Assembly (NCBI GenBank): GCA_018371275.1
Contig: JAHALF010000002.1
Span: 62,001-126,000 of the forward strand
Length of the DNA stretch: 64,000 nt
Origin: Clostridiales bacterium
GTDB lineage: Bacteria; Bacillota; Clostridia; Lachnospirales; CAG-274
Reading direction: 5' to 3'
Shown here: piece by piece, positions 24,870-33,882 of the stretch
Position numbering within the stretch: position 1 is the stretch's first letter
How the letters are laid out: each line of letters starts with the position of its first letter
Notes under the pieces: model-generated
The model's database searches: none
The model's input: only the letters and a program-made list of their open reading frames with translations
What the model was told of the DNA's origin: nothing
Made by a program: the position numbers and the translations under genes

Positions 24870-26046
24870 ATCTTACACTACCAGAACCTTTTATTTTTGT
24901 ATTACATTGTATATCAAAATCTATATAATCATAAATATTATTATTTTCTAAATTATATTTATCATATAAATTATATTCATTTTTTCTTATAAGCTCTTTT
25001 AAGCCTATTATGTCAACATCTAAATTTTTAATTATATTTATAGAATTTTCTATCTCATTTTTTAAATAACTAGATATTTCATTTTCTACCATTTTATATT
25101 TTTCTGTATCCATAATTATATTTTTACCTAAAGTATACTCCGATATATTACCCTCTATATTAACTATAAACTGGCAAATTATTTTATTATCTTTTTCATA
25201 AAAATTTTTATCTATTTTCTTTTTTAATATAGACGTAGATACATATCCATTTTCAAAAGGTACAGATATCTCACCTAAAGATTTTTTATCTATTATCCAT
25301 AAAAGCCCCTTAGTTGTTGTATCATTTAAATAACCTGCATACTTACTGTTTTTTAAAGCTATTAAACCTGTTAATTTTACATCTTTATCAACAATCTGTA
25401 TATTAGGTATTGCTGTATTATTTGTTGCTAATAACTGTTGTGTTATATCCTCTAAATCTACCCTATAAGTAAAAGAAGAATTTTTTTTATTATTTTTATA
25501 AAAATCATTTATATATATGCCAAGCATTTTTTCATCTTTAGGTATTGTTTGTAAAATTTCTTTTGCTGTGCCCATAGCACCCAAAACTATAATTTTTCTA
25601 CTTATCTCATTATTTCTTTCTAAAGAGTCTATCACTTCTCTTAATAATATTTCATCTTGCAATATTTCCTTTCCTAAAACAACCACCTTTGTATGCCCAT
25701 AATATAAATTTTTACTCATATAAGTATCTATTAACTCTATTGTAGACGCTATAGAAGAACCTTCAGCAACTTTTATTGCTTCGTTTATACTATTTTGTTC
25801 TTCACCATTTCCCATAGGATTAGCATTACCTGTTTTTTCCCCTTCTGAAACTTCTGGCATAGCCATAGAAACAATAAATCTTTTTTCTTCACCTGTTTTT
25901 TCCGTATTTGTGTCATTACCATCTGTATATTTATCTATTCCTATTGCTAAAACTAATGCTCTCTCTTCCAACTCAACTTTATCAAAACACCCAGTTAAAG
26001 ATAAACTAAAAAACAATAATATAAATATACTCTTAAATATTTTCAT
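24868..26046 (-). CDS. gerAC: Ger(x)C-family spore germination lipoprotein
   Basis: This is the C subunit of a spore germinant receptor in the inner spore membrane. The 392-residue precursor has a lipoprotein signal (residues 1-20, lipobox SLTGC with Cys20), so it is anchored outside the membrane by lipid. The mature part follows the GerAC fold, starting with the typical EERALVLAIGIDKY. A Lys/Gly/Asn-rich insert near 45-80 is a variable loop. Its start overlaps the gerAB end by 14 bp. SD AGGGGG. It works with the A and B subunits encoded upstream in the same operon; the germinant cannot be inferred from sequence. Confidence 0.94.
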   Translation of the reverse strand: MKIFKSIFILLFFSLSLTGCFDKVELEERALVLAIGIDKYTDGNDTNTEKTGEEKRFIVSMAMPEVSEGEKTGNANPMGNGEEQNSINEAIKVAEGSSIASTIELIDTYMSKNLYYGHTKVVVLGKEILQDEILLREVIDSLERNNEISRKIIVLGAMGTAKEILQTIPKDEKMLGIYINDFYKNNKKNSSFTYRVDLEDITQQLLATNNTAIPNIQIVDKDVKLTGLIALKNSKYAGYLNDTTTKGLLWIIDKKSLGEISVPFENGYVSTSILKKKIDKNFYEKDNKIICQFIVNIEGNISEYTLGKNIIMDTEKYKMVENEISSYLKNEIENSINIIKNLDVDIIGLKELIRKNEYNLYDKYNLENNNIYDYIDFDIQCNTKIKGSGSVR

Positions 26047-27136
26047 TTTTTAACCCCCTAACCTTAGCTACTACATATAAAACTATTGGTAATATAACTA
26101 TATAAAAAGTACCAAAAGTAAAATATGATATATCCATTATTTTATATACTACTGTTATATTAGAAGGTAAAAATGATATAAAATATACAATAGGTACACA
26201 TATACATATAAATTTAGTATGGGTTCCTATTTTTGCTATATCCTTAAATATTAATGATGAAAAAAACATACCAGCATTAACCATCATAAATATAGATATT
26301 ATCCAAAATGTCATTATTAACGCATCTTGTCTTTCTATAAAAGAGCCTGGTAAGTCTATTGTATCCATTATTTCTAATACTGGCCACATTTGATGCATAA
26401 TATCATATTTACCAAATCTAGCTATTGTTATAGTTGTAATAACTGTCATTATTAATCCAACTGTTATTATAGCCATTATTGTAGCTCTTTGTATTTTTTC
26501 TTTTTCCTTAACGTATGGATACACTAAAAATATAAACTCTATACCTGTAAAATAAAACAGCATATACCCAGAACCTTTTAATGTATCTATTGCAGTCATT
26601 TCTTTAAAAAATGGCTTTAAATTAGAAAAATCTATGTCAAAAATTGATATAAAAAATACAAAAGCTAAAGGTATAAAAACAACAAAAACAAGTATTTCTG
26701 CTATACGTCCTCTAGCCTCATAACCTTTACTAGCCATATAAGAGCCCAAAAGTAACATACTAAGAGATATTACCCAAAAAGGTGTATTAAAAAGCATTAT
26801 TTCTTTTAATATTTCTGAAAAAATTCTCACTTCCATTGCAACACCTATCATAATTTTTATAATAAATCCAAAGCTTATAAGAATACCTAAAGGTCTACCT
26901 AAAATTTTACAAGTATAAGCTACAAAACTATTATTAGGATATATTTTTGCAACTTGATTTATTACTATCAAAAAAAATAGTGAAAAAATTAAGCCAATTA
27001 AAATAAGTAACCAACCATTTTGTCCCCCAAAATGTACTGCCCTTTGAGGTAAAATACTTATGCCCATACCAAAAATATCTAATATTAAAAGTAACCTTAA
27101 TTGTCTTATAGTTATAAAGTTGTTATCTGAAAACAT
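26033..27136 (-). CDS. gerAB: GerAB-family spore germination permease
   Basis: This 367-residue integral membrane protein of the APC-type transporter fold forms the germinant-binding B subunit of the receptor complex. About ten hydrophobic helices are visible from residue 10 to 360. The family-typical N-terminus (ITIRQLRLLLILDIFGMGI) and internal KILGRPLGI and FYFTGIEFIFLVYPYV segments are present. It lies 12 nt after gerAA and overlaps gerAC. SD AGGGGGT. In characterised receptors the B subunit binds amino acids or sugars in a central pocket, but the ligand for this one is unknown. Confidence 0.94.
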   Translation of the reverse strand: MFSDNNFITIRQLRLLLILDIFGMGISILPQRAVHFGGQNGWLLILIGLIFSLFFLIVINQVAKIYPNNSFVAYTCKILGRPLGILISFGFIIKIMIGVAMEVRIFSEILKEIMLFNTPFWVISLSMLLLGSYMASKGYEARGRIAEILVFVVFIPLAFVFFISIFDIDFSNLKPFFKEMTAIDTLKGSGYMLFYFTGIEFIFLVYPYVKEKEKIQRATIMAIITVGLIMTVITTITIARFGKYDIMHQMWPVLEIMDTIDLPGSFIERQDALIMTFWIISIFMMVNAGMFFSSLIFKDIAKIGTHTKFICICVPIVYFISFLPSNITVVYKIMDISYFTFGTFYIVILPIVLYVVAKVRGLKNENI

Positions 27137-27148
27137 TTGTATTACCCC

Positions 27149-28663
27149 CTAATTAATATCCTCTTTTTTATTTTTCTTAAGACTTAATCTCACTTTTTGG
27201 CTATCTTTAGCAAAAATAGGTCTTTTTCTAAGCATAAATACTGGTAATTTTATTATTGTATCTTTAATATCATTAAGTCCATATTGTTTTACAGATACAA
27301 ATGGATATAGATAAGGTATTCCAAAACTTTTTAATGTAACAAGATGTATAAGACAAGCCAATATAGCTATCCAAAAACCAAAAAATCCAAGTAATGATGA
27401 TAATAATATTATAAAATATTTAGTAATTCTATATCCAGCTACAAGAGCAATATTAGGTATAGCAAAGCTACAAATAGCTGTAAGTGAAATAACTATTACT
27501 ACTATTGGGCTAACAAGACCTGCCTCAACAGCAGCCTGTCCTATTATTATTCCCCCTACTATGCCAAGTGTACTACCTATTGCTGATGGTAATCTTATAC
27601 CAGCCTCTCTTAATGTTTCAAATGCAAGTTCCATTAAAATTATTTCTAAAACAGCAGGTATTGGCACAGTTTGTCTAGCTTCTGACATTTTTAAAATTAA
27701 CTCCATAGGTATCATGGCTGGATGATAAACAGCTATTGCTATATAAAGTCCAGGTAAACAAACAGCTAAAGCTCCTGCTATATATCTAATTATCCTTATA
27801 AAACTCATTATCTCCCATCTTTGATAATAATCTTCAGAGGACTGGTAAAAACTAGCTAATATAGTTGGTACAATTATTACAAATGGTGTATTATCAACTA
27901 CAATAGCTATCCTTCCCTCTAAAAGAGCTGATGCTACTTTATCTGGTCTTTCTGTCATTTGCATTTGAGGAAAAGGTGACTTATAGTCATCTTCTATAAA
28001 TTGCTCTATATAGCCACTATCAAGAATTCCATCTATATCTATCATATTAAGTCGTCTTTCCACTTCTCTTAATATTTCTGGTCTTGCAATGTCCTCCATA
28101 TACATTATTCCCACATCTGTTTTACTTCTTTTACCTATTCTCATTTGCTTTAGTTTTAAATTAGTATCCCTTATTCTTCTTCTTATAAGAACAGTATTTA
28201 CTCTAAAAGTTTCTGTAAAAGCTTCTTTAGAGCCTTGTACAACTACTTCTGTATCAGCAGCAGACACACTCCTTCTAGGAAACCCCTTTGTAGATAAAAT
28301 AATAGCTTTATCAAATCCATCTATTAATAAAAGTGTATTCCCTGCCAATATTTCATCTATGACCTTTTCAAAATCTGTTTCTTCAAAAAAGTCTGCTGTT
28401 GCAAGTCCTCCATTTTTTAAAGCATCAAATATATTCTCTTTTAATTCATCACTTGTAGGCTTAACTTGTCTTATATCTATCATTAATATATCCATAAGCT
28501 CATCTATAAATGCTCTATCTGTCATCACATCTATATAACTTATATATAAATTAGTTTCTCTATGTTCTCCAATGGGAAATTTTCTTTTTACTATATCACC
28601 AAACTCTTTAAACCTTAAATCTAAATATTTTATATTTTCATCTATATCTTTTTCTATATACAA
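27149..28663 (-). CDS. gerAA: GerAA-family spore germination protein
   Basis: The A subunit of the germinant receptor has 504 residues. A cytoplasmic N-terminal domain (about 1-285) contains the strongly conserved GNTLLLIDGFDKAIILST and GFPRRSVSAADTEVVVQGSK segments. The membrane half (about 285-455) has PVPAVLEIILMELAFE-like sequence before the fourth helix. The final basic tail is charged. Recent work on the family describes A subunits as oligomeric ion channels. The start is TTG at 28663 behind AGGAGGG. It is the first gene of the A-B-C operon. I looked for a sigmaG promoter upstream and found no convincing match. Confidence 0.94.
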   Translation of the reverse strand: MYIEKDIDENIKYLDLRFKEFGDIVKRKFPIGEHRETNLYISYIDVMTDRAFIDELMDILMIDIRQVKPTSDELKENIFDALKNGGLATADFFEETDFEKVIDEILAGNTLLLIDGFDKAIILSTKGFPRRSVSAADTEVVVQGSKEAFTETFRVNTVLIRRRIRDTNLKLKQMRIGKRSKTDVGIMYMEDIARPEILREVERRLNMIDIDGILDSGYIEQFIEDDYKSPFPQMQMTERPDKVASALLEGRIAIVVDNTPFVIIVPTILASFYQSSEDYYQRWEIMSFIRIIRYIAGALAVCLPGLYIAIAVYHPAMIPMELILKMSEARQTVPIPAVLEIILMELAFETLREAGIRLPSAIGSTLGIVGGIIIGQAAVEAGLVSPIVVIVISLTAICSFAIPNIALVAGYRITKYFIILLSSLLGFFGFWIAILACLIHLVTLKSFGIPYLYPFVSVKQYGLNDIKDTIIKLPVFMLRKRPIFAKDSQKVRLSLKKNKKEDIN

Positions 28664-28782
28664 TATTTTCCCTCCTAAAATTTATTTATAAAACTAGCTT
28701 TTACCACTATTTTTTATTTATACCTATTTTTATTAAAATATTAGCTTATAACTTGTAACATATACAATATATTATGTAAAAA

Positions 28783-28811
28783 TTGATTTTTTTTATATAA
28801 TATTGTATAAT
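28783..28811 (+). promoter_or_regulatory. Promoter of the acetyltransferase-YesL pair
   Basis: TTGATT (28783-28788), a 17-nt spacer and TATAAT (28806-28811), about 28 nt before the ATG. Confidence 0.65.
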
Positions 28812-28839
28812 ATATAAAAATATATTTAGGAGGTATTAT

Positions 28840-29337
28840 ATGGAAAATATAAATTTTGATGCTATATACAAAATTTTAGAAAGTTCTTTTGAGCCATTTT
28901 TACATAGAGGTTATGAAAGGCAAAAAAATCTTTTAAATAATGCTAATTATAATATCATTACATATGAAGAAAATAAAGAAATATTAGGATTTTTAAGTTA
29001 CTGGGAATTAGATAAAAATATTCTATTTGTAGAACATTTTGCCGTAAGTTCTGAAAGAAGAGGCTCTGGTATAGGCAAAAAAATATTTAATGATTTTTTA
29101 AATTTAGATGGTGATAAATTTTTGGAGGTTGAGCCTCCTCATACAGAAATAGACAAAAAAAGAATCAAATTATATGAAAGTTTTGGTTTTATTTTTAATA
29201 ATAACGAGTATTATCAATCAGTTTATAATAAGGGAGATTCTAAAACAAGGCTACATCTTATGTCAAGTAAAAAAATTGATGAAAAAACATTTAATGATAT
29301 TGCTGAAAAAATACATAATATAGAAAAAAATTTATAA
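28840..29337 (+). CDS. GNAT-family N-acetyltransferase
   Basis: This 165-residue protein has the acetyl-CoA binding motif SSERRGSGIGKKIF near residues 69-82, preceded by the beta strand LFVEHFAV, as in GNAT motif A. The later KLYESFGF near 110 is motif B. The C-terminus is a short charged helix. The SD AGGAGG is placed well. It is followed 20 nt later by a YesL-like membrane protein, and both probably share one transcript ending at the strong terminator near 30.04 kb. The substrate is unknown. Confidence 0.87.
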   Translation: MENINFDAIYKILESSFEPFLHRGYERQKNLLNNANYNIITYEENKEILGFLSYWELDKNILFVEHFAVSSERRGSGIGKKIFNDFLNLDGDKFLEVEPPHTEIDKKRIKLYESFGFIFNNNEYYQSVYNKGDSKTRLHLMSSKKIDEKTFNDIAEKIHNIEKNL

Positions 29338-29357
29338 ACTATATAAGAGGTGATTTA

Positions 29358-30035
29358 TTGAAAGACTACTTTAACATAGAACGTATTATGACATACTGTA
29401 ATTACATTTTTTACTTTTTATGTATAAATCTATTTTGTGTGTTATTGAATATACCATTATTATTATTTATGGTATTTATAGGTGTGAAAGAAATATCTAA
29501 ATATATTCCTTTATTTTTAATTTGTTGTATACCTATACCTGTTGCATTTTGTTCTTCATTGTATTGTATGGGTAAATTTATCAAAAATAAAGACTTAAAT
29601 ATAATTAAAGATTTTTTAATAGGAATTAAATCTAGCTTTTTTCAAAGTACATTAATAGGCATATTTTACTTATTTATAATCTTTATGTTATATACTAATA
29701 TAATATATAGTGTAAATAAAAATTTAAGTATAACATTTATATTTTTCTTTATAGTTCTTTTGATTTTTATTTTATTATCAAGTGTAAACTCTTTTATTTT
29801 AATAAGTAAATTTTCTATTAAAACATTTTCACTATTAAAATACTCTTTTATAATAACTTTTACAAAACCTACATTAACTTTAGCTAATGGCTTTTGTATC
29901 GTTTTTCCTATATATTTATTTACAATTTATCCCATCCAAATTTCATTTTTTTTATTTAGTATAATATCTTTTTTAATCTATCTAGTTAATAAACATTTTT
30001 TAAGCTACTTAGAGAAAAACAATTATAAAGGTTAA
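29358..30035 (+). CDS. YesL-like (DUF624-type) membrane protein
   Basis: This 225-residue protein has five to six membrane helices and almost no soluble part. The layout (an N-terminal helix pair, a Pro-rich break IPIPVAF, then a short basic cytoplasmic loop FLIGIKSSFFQST) resembles the YesL/DUF624 family. That family is often encoded beside LplB/YtcP-type sugar importers, and such an importer follows here. The function is unknown. The start is TTG at 29358 behind GAGGTGA. The stop codon lies inside the terminator stem. The assignment is tentative: homology is seen in pattern rather than in strong motifs. Confidence 0.65.
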   Translation: MKDYFNIERIMTYCNYIFYFLCINLFCVLLNIPLLLFMVFIGVKEISKYIPLFLICCIPIPVAFCSSLYCMGKFIKNKDLNIIKDFLIGIKSSFFQSTLIGIFYLFIIFMLYTNIIYSVNKNLSITFIFFFIVLLIFILLSSVNSFILISKFSIKTFSLLKYSFIITFTKPTLTLANGFCIVFPIYLFTIYPIQISFFLFSIISFLIYLVNKHFLSYLEKNNYKG

Positions 30036-30063
30036 AAAAATTAACCTTTATAATTGTTTTTTT
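30015..30063 (+). terminator. Terminator of the acetyltransferase-YesL genes
   Basis: A 21-bp near-palindromic stem (30015-30035 with 30041-30061) with an AAAAA loop, followed by Ts. It separates these genes from the sugar importer. Confidence 0.9.
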
Positions 30064-30396
30064 GTATATAATTTTTAAAATTTATTTGTATGTTTTTAAC
30101 ATATTTTAATCTTATTTTTTATGCAGTTTTTATATATTAATTTTTTGTTATTAAAAAACTTAACAAAGTCATATATTATTTTAATTATGTGGTTGCATTT
30201 TTCATAAATTGTATTATAATAAAATTATAGTTTAAATAAACTATTAAAGTTATCTAATTTATTTTAATCTTCGTTTTGGTAATATGTATTTTTTAATACA
30301 TATTATTAATATGTATTTTTTTAATTTATTATAAATTAAAAAAAGTTTTTATAGTTATGATAATTTTAATAAATCTTATAATTGGGGGTTCTCACA
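30064..30396 (+). other. Leader region of the sugar importer, no gene
   Basis: These roughly 330 AT-rich bases have no open frame with an SD. The notable content is the three-arm repeat at 30281-30322, described separately. The stretch before it contains TTTTTAT/TATAAT-like sequence, but I could not choose a promoter with confidence. Confidence 0.5.
30281..30322 (+). promoter_or_regulatory. Putative attenuator with alternative hairpins (arms 1-2-3)
   Basis: Arm 1 AATATGTATT (30281-30290), arm 2 AATACATATT (30295-30304) and arm 3 AATATGTATT (30308-30317) are such that arm 2 is complementary to both arm 1 and arm 3. The 2-3 hairpin is followed directly by a T run (to 30322), like a terminator. 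The 1-2 pairing would prevent it. The stems hold only one G-C pair each, so stability is modest. Confidence 0.45.
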
Positions 30397-31335
30397 TTGA
30401 ATAAAAAAAGAAAAATGTTTTTATCAAGAGATGACATTGAACTAACACTATTATCTTTACCAACTCTTATATGGTTTATAGTTTTTAGCTTTATTCCTAT
30501 GATTGGTATATTAATAGCATTTAAGGATTTTAGAATTTTACCAGGACAAGGATTTATTGGTAGCCTTATATCTAGTGAAAATGTTGGTTTTTCTAACTTT
30601 GAATTTTTGTTTAAAACACCAGATGCTGCTATAATAATAAGAAATACATTATTATATAATATATTATTTATTATTATAGGTACTGTAGTGCCTGTTATTT
30701 TAGCTATTGCAATAACACAACTTTATAGTAAAAAGCTTGCTAAAATATGTCAAACAGCTATGTTTTTACCTCACTTTTTATCTTGGGTTGTTGTTAGCTA
30801 TTTTGTATTTTCGTTTTTAAGCTATGATAAAGGTATTTTTAACCAACTTTTAATTAAATTTGGTGGTCAACCTATCCAATGGTATATGGAAACTAAATAT
30901 TGGCCATATATATTAATATTTATGAACACTTGGAAAGGTATGGGCTATGGTATGGTTGTTTATTTAGCTGCTATAACTGGTATTGACCAAAGCTATTATG
31001 AAGCTGCATTGATAGATGGAGCTAAAAAATGGGAACAAATAAAATATATAACTATACCTCTTATAAAACCAATTATAATAATTATGTTTATTATGGCTGT
31101 TGGCAATATATTTAAATCCGATTTTGGGTTATTCTATCAAGTTCCTAGAAACTCTGGTCTTTTATTTAGCGTAACATCTACAATAGATACATACGTTTAT
31201 AAAGCTATTGAAGGTACTGGTAGTATGGCTATGAGCTCTGCAGCGGCTTTCTTACAATCTGTTATTGGCTGTATAACAATAATTGTTGCAAATACAATAG
31301 TTAAAAAAATAGATGGAGAAAATGGTCTTTTCTAA
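30397..31335 (+). CDS. LplB-type sugar ABC transporter permease
   Basis: This 312-residue inner-membrane subunit of a carbohydrate importer has six hydrophobic helices. The cytoplasmic EAA loop (EAALIDGAKKWEQIKYITIPLIKP, about 206-229) contacts the ATPase. The family is the LplB/YteP group, whose members import oligosaccharides such as rhamnogalacturonan or other glycans. I start at TTG 30397, where GGGGG lies 8 nt upstream; an in-frame TTG at 30382 lies before that SD. It is 12 nt from the next permease, the partner subunit. Overall length and order (permease-permease-binding protein) match the CUT1 family. The substrate cannot be told from sequence. Confidence 0.9.
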   Translation: MNKKRKMFLSRDDIELTLLSLPTLIWFIVFSFIPMIGILIAFKDFRILPGQGFIGSLISSENVGFSNFEFLFKTPDAAIIIRNTLLYNILFIIIGTVVPVILAIAITQLYSKKLAKICQTAMFLPHFLSWVVVSYFVFSFLSYDKGIFNQLLIKFGGQPIQWYMETKYWPYILIFMNTWKGMGYGMVVYLAAITGIDQSYYEAALIDGAKKWEQIKYITIPLIKPIIIIMFIMAVGNIFKSDFGLFYQVPRNSGLLFSVTSTIDTYVYKAIEGTGSMAMSSAAAFLQSVIGCITIIVANTIVKKIDGENGLF

Positions 31336-31347
31336 GGAGTGTGTTAT

Positions 31348-32277
31348 ATGAGTTTAAAAAAATCGAAATTAGGTGGTTTTGAAAAATTTAATTGTGTGCC
31401 ACCTTATGCAAATAATATAATTGCTATTATTTTTATCATTTTGGCTATTGTCTGTGTTATGCCCGTAATATTAGTATTTATGGTTTCTATTAGTTCAGAA
31501 CAATCTATACAAGATTTTGGATATAGCTTTTGGCCTAACGAATTTTCTTCTCAAGCATATTCATATCTTTATAACTCTAAAGATAGTATTTTAAGGGCAT
31601 TTGGTGTATCTATAATAGTTACAGTTTTGGGTACAATAATTGGTCTTATATTAAATACAACAATTGCTTATGCTTTATCAAGAAAAAACTTTAAATTTAA
31701 ATCATTTTTTACTTGGGTTATATTTATACCTATGTTATTTAATGGTGGTATGATATCTTCTTATATAGTTGTTTCTAATATGTTAAATTTAAAAGACACT
31801 ATATGGGCTTTAATATTACCTATGGCTGTATCGTCTTTTAACATTATTATATTAAGAACATTTTTTCAAACAACTATACCAGATTCATTAATAGAATCTG
31901 CAAAATTAGATGGTGCTAATCAATTAAGAATATTTACAACAATAGTATTACCTATATCACTACCTGCTATTGCAACAATAGGACTTTTCCTTACTTTCGC
32001 ATATTGGAATGACTGGTATAATGCTTTGTTATATATTGACAATAATACATTAGTACCTATACAAGCACTTTTAAATAGAATACAAGGGGATATAGCTTTT
32101 ATGAACCAAAATGTATCTTTACTAGGTGCATCTGCTGCTGAAATTTTAGCTAAACTTCCTTCAGAATCTGTTAGAATGGCCATAGTTGTACTTGTTGTTT
32201 TCCCAATAGCTTGTTCTTATCCATTCTTTCAGAAATATTTTATATCTGGCTTAACTATAGGTGCTGTTAAAGAATAA
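31348..32277 (+). CDS. YtcP-type sugar ABC transporter permease
   Basis: This 309-residue second permease of the CUT1-type importer has six helices. The EAA motif near 180-200 (ESAKLDGANQLRIFTTIVLPIS) and the typical YtcP-like final segment ending FISGLTIGAVKE are present. It pairs with the LplB-type permease upstream to form the membrane channel. I choose ATG 31348 because AAGGAG (31334-31339) lies 8 nt before it; the earlier in-frame GTG overlaps that SD. No ATPase gene follows, so a shared MsmX-like ATPase encoded elsewhere is expected, as usual for this transporter class. Confidence 0.9.
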   Translation: MSLKKSKLGGFEKFNCVPPYANNIIAIIFIILAIVCVMPVILVFMVSISSEQSIQDFGYSFWPNEFSSQAYSYLYNSKDSILRAFGVSIIVTVLGTIIGLILNTTIAYALSRKNFKFKSFFTWVIFIPMLFNGGMISSYIVVSNMLNLKDTIWALILPMAVSSFNIIILRTFFQTTIPDSLIESAKLDGANQLRIFTTIVLPISLPAIATIGLFLTFAYWNDWYNALLYIDNNTLVPIQALLNRIQGDIAFMNQNVSLLGASAAEILAKLPSESVRMAIVVLVVFPIACSYPFFQKYFISGLTIGAVKE

Positions 32278-32355
32278 ACTAAATATGATAATGACTATCT
32301 AATTTGATAGTTTATTATAAAATAATTTTTTTATTATAGGAAAGAGGTTATGTAT

Positions 32356-33828
32356 ATGCTAAAAAAAGTTTTACAAAAATCATTAGCTTTTATAGTAACT
32401 GGTACTCTTTTAATGGGTACATTAACAGGTTGTGGTTCTAAAACAGATAAACCTGCTACTGATAGTGGTAATTCTTCAAATACTGAAGCTAAATCTGATA
32501 AACCAATCGATTTAGTTTGGTGGACAATAGGTAATGAACCTAAAGATTACCAACTTGTTAGTGAAAAAATTAATGAATATACTTTAGAAAAATTAAATGT
32601 TAACTTACAAATTAAATATGCAAGTTGGGGCGAATATAGTTCAAAATTGTCTAAAATAGTACAAAGTGGCGAGCCATTTGATATTGCATTTACTTCTGGT
32701 ATAGACAGTTACCAAGATTTATTAAATAACGGCTATTTTATGGACTTAACAGAATTATTACCTACTGTAACACCTGATTTATATAATTTCATACCTGAAG
32801 ATTTATGGACTGGTGTAACAATTAAAGATAAAATTTTAGGTGTGCCTACTTACAAAGATTCTGCTCAAGCTCAATACTGGGTTTGGGATAAAGAAACAGT
32901 TGAAAAATTAGGTATAGATTATGAGAAAGTTGAAACTTTACAAGATTTAGAACCTGTTTTACAAAAAATAAAAGAATCTGACCCTAGCAAATATCCTTTA
33001 ATTATTAATGGTAATGAAGGTATAAATGGCTTTAACGCTGCTATTAATGGATATGATGAAATTGTTGTAACTCCTGCTATTGGCGTATCCTATACTGATG
33101 ATTCTGCTAAAGTAGTTGGTATTTGGGAACAAGAAAATGTTTTAGAAAACTTAAGAACTTTACATGACTGGTTTAAAAAAGGATATATTAATCCAGATGC
33201 TGCTACTTTATTAGAATTACCTAAAGCAAGAATTGTAGCATCTGTACAATCTTTTGAAGGTGGTTGGAAAGATACAGAAGTAGGACACAAATATTTTGGA
33301 CCTGCTTATTCTACAAGAACTATACAAGGTTCATTCCTTTCTATATCTGCTGGCTGTAAAAACCCAGAAGCTGCTTTAAAAGTTATTGAATTAGTTAATA
33401 CTGATGAATATTTTAGAAATCTTTTAGCTTTCGGTATAGAAGGTACTCACTATGAAAAAACTGGTGAAAATACTATTAAAAAATTAAATGATAGCTATGA
33501 AGTTCCTGCTTACACTCAAGGTACATTCTTTAATATGTATGTACAAGACCCTAACCCTTCTACACAATGGTCTGATTTAAAATCACTTCAAGAAACAGCA
33601 TTTTCTTCTCCTGTTTTAGGTTTTACATTCAATTCTAAAAATGTTCAAAACCAGATCTCTGCTTGTACTAATATTGAAACAAAATATGTTAGTTCATTAA
33701 TTACTGGTTCTGTTAATCCTGATGAAGTTTTACCTAAAATGCTTAAAGAGTTAAATGCTGCTGGTTATCAAGATATTATTGCTGAAGCTCAAAAACAAGT
33801 TGATGAATTCTTAGCTAGTAAACAATAA
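32356..33828 (+). CDS. Extracellular sugar-binding lipoprotein (LplA type)
   Basis: This solute-binding protein delivers its sugar ligand to the two permeases. The 490-residue precursor has a lipoprotein signal with lipobox LTGC (Cys26 from this start). A Ser/Asn/Asp-rich linker follows, then the bilobed binding fold beginning IDLVWWTIGNEPKDY. The C-terminal part (from about residue 410) is the DUF3502-like domain found in LplA proteins. ATG 32356 is chosen because GAGG lies 8 nt upstream; ATG 32350 would be only 2 nt from it. The gene is followed by a strong terminator. Codons ending in T or A with many GGT and GCT suggest high expression. Confidence 0.93.
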   Translation: MLKKVLQKSLAFIVTGTLLMGTLTGCGSKTDKPATDSGNSSNTEAKSDKPIDLVWWTIGNEPKDYQLVSEKINEYTLEKLNVNLQIKYASWGEYSSKLSKIVQSGEPFDIAFTSGIDSYQDLLNNGYFMDLTELLPTVTPDLYNFIPEDLWTGVTIKDKILGVPTYKDSAQAQYWVWDKETVEKLGIDYEKVETLQDLEPVLQKIKESDPSKYPLIINGNEGINGFNAAINGYDEIVVTPAIGVSYTDDSAKVVGIWEQENVLENLRTLHDWFKKGYINPDAATLLELPKARIVASVQSFEGGWKDTEVGHKYFGPAYSTRTIQGSFLSISAGCKNPEAALKVIELVNTDEYFRNLLAFGIEGTHYEKTGENTIKKLNDSYEVPAYTQGTFFNMYVQDPNPSTQWSDLKSLQETAFSSPVLGFTFNSKNVQNQISACTNIETKYVSSLITGSVNPDEVLPKMLKELNAAGYQDIIAEAQKQVDEFLASKQ

Positions 33829-33843
33829 ATTAAATAACAAAAT

Positions 33844-33875
33844 AAAAATGCTATGATAAAATCATAGCATTTTTT
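33844..33875. terminator. Bidirectional terminator between the importer and clpC
   Basis: A 14-bp stem (AAAAATGCTATGAT / ATCATAGCATTTTT) with an AAA loop and T run. It serves both convergent units. Confidence 0.93.
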
Positions 33876-33882
33876 AATCAAA

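Noticed and set aside
28089..28538. Open frame of 149 codons antisense to gerAA
   Set aside because: It is a shadow of the strongly conserved gerAA frame, with a Ser/Leu-rich composition expected from reverse reading.
28664..28780. SigmaG promoter for the ger operon
   Set aside because: I found a GTATA-like -35 but no matching CATNNTA at proper distance, so no call is made although sigmaG control is expected.
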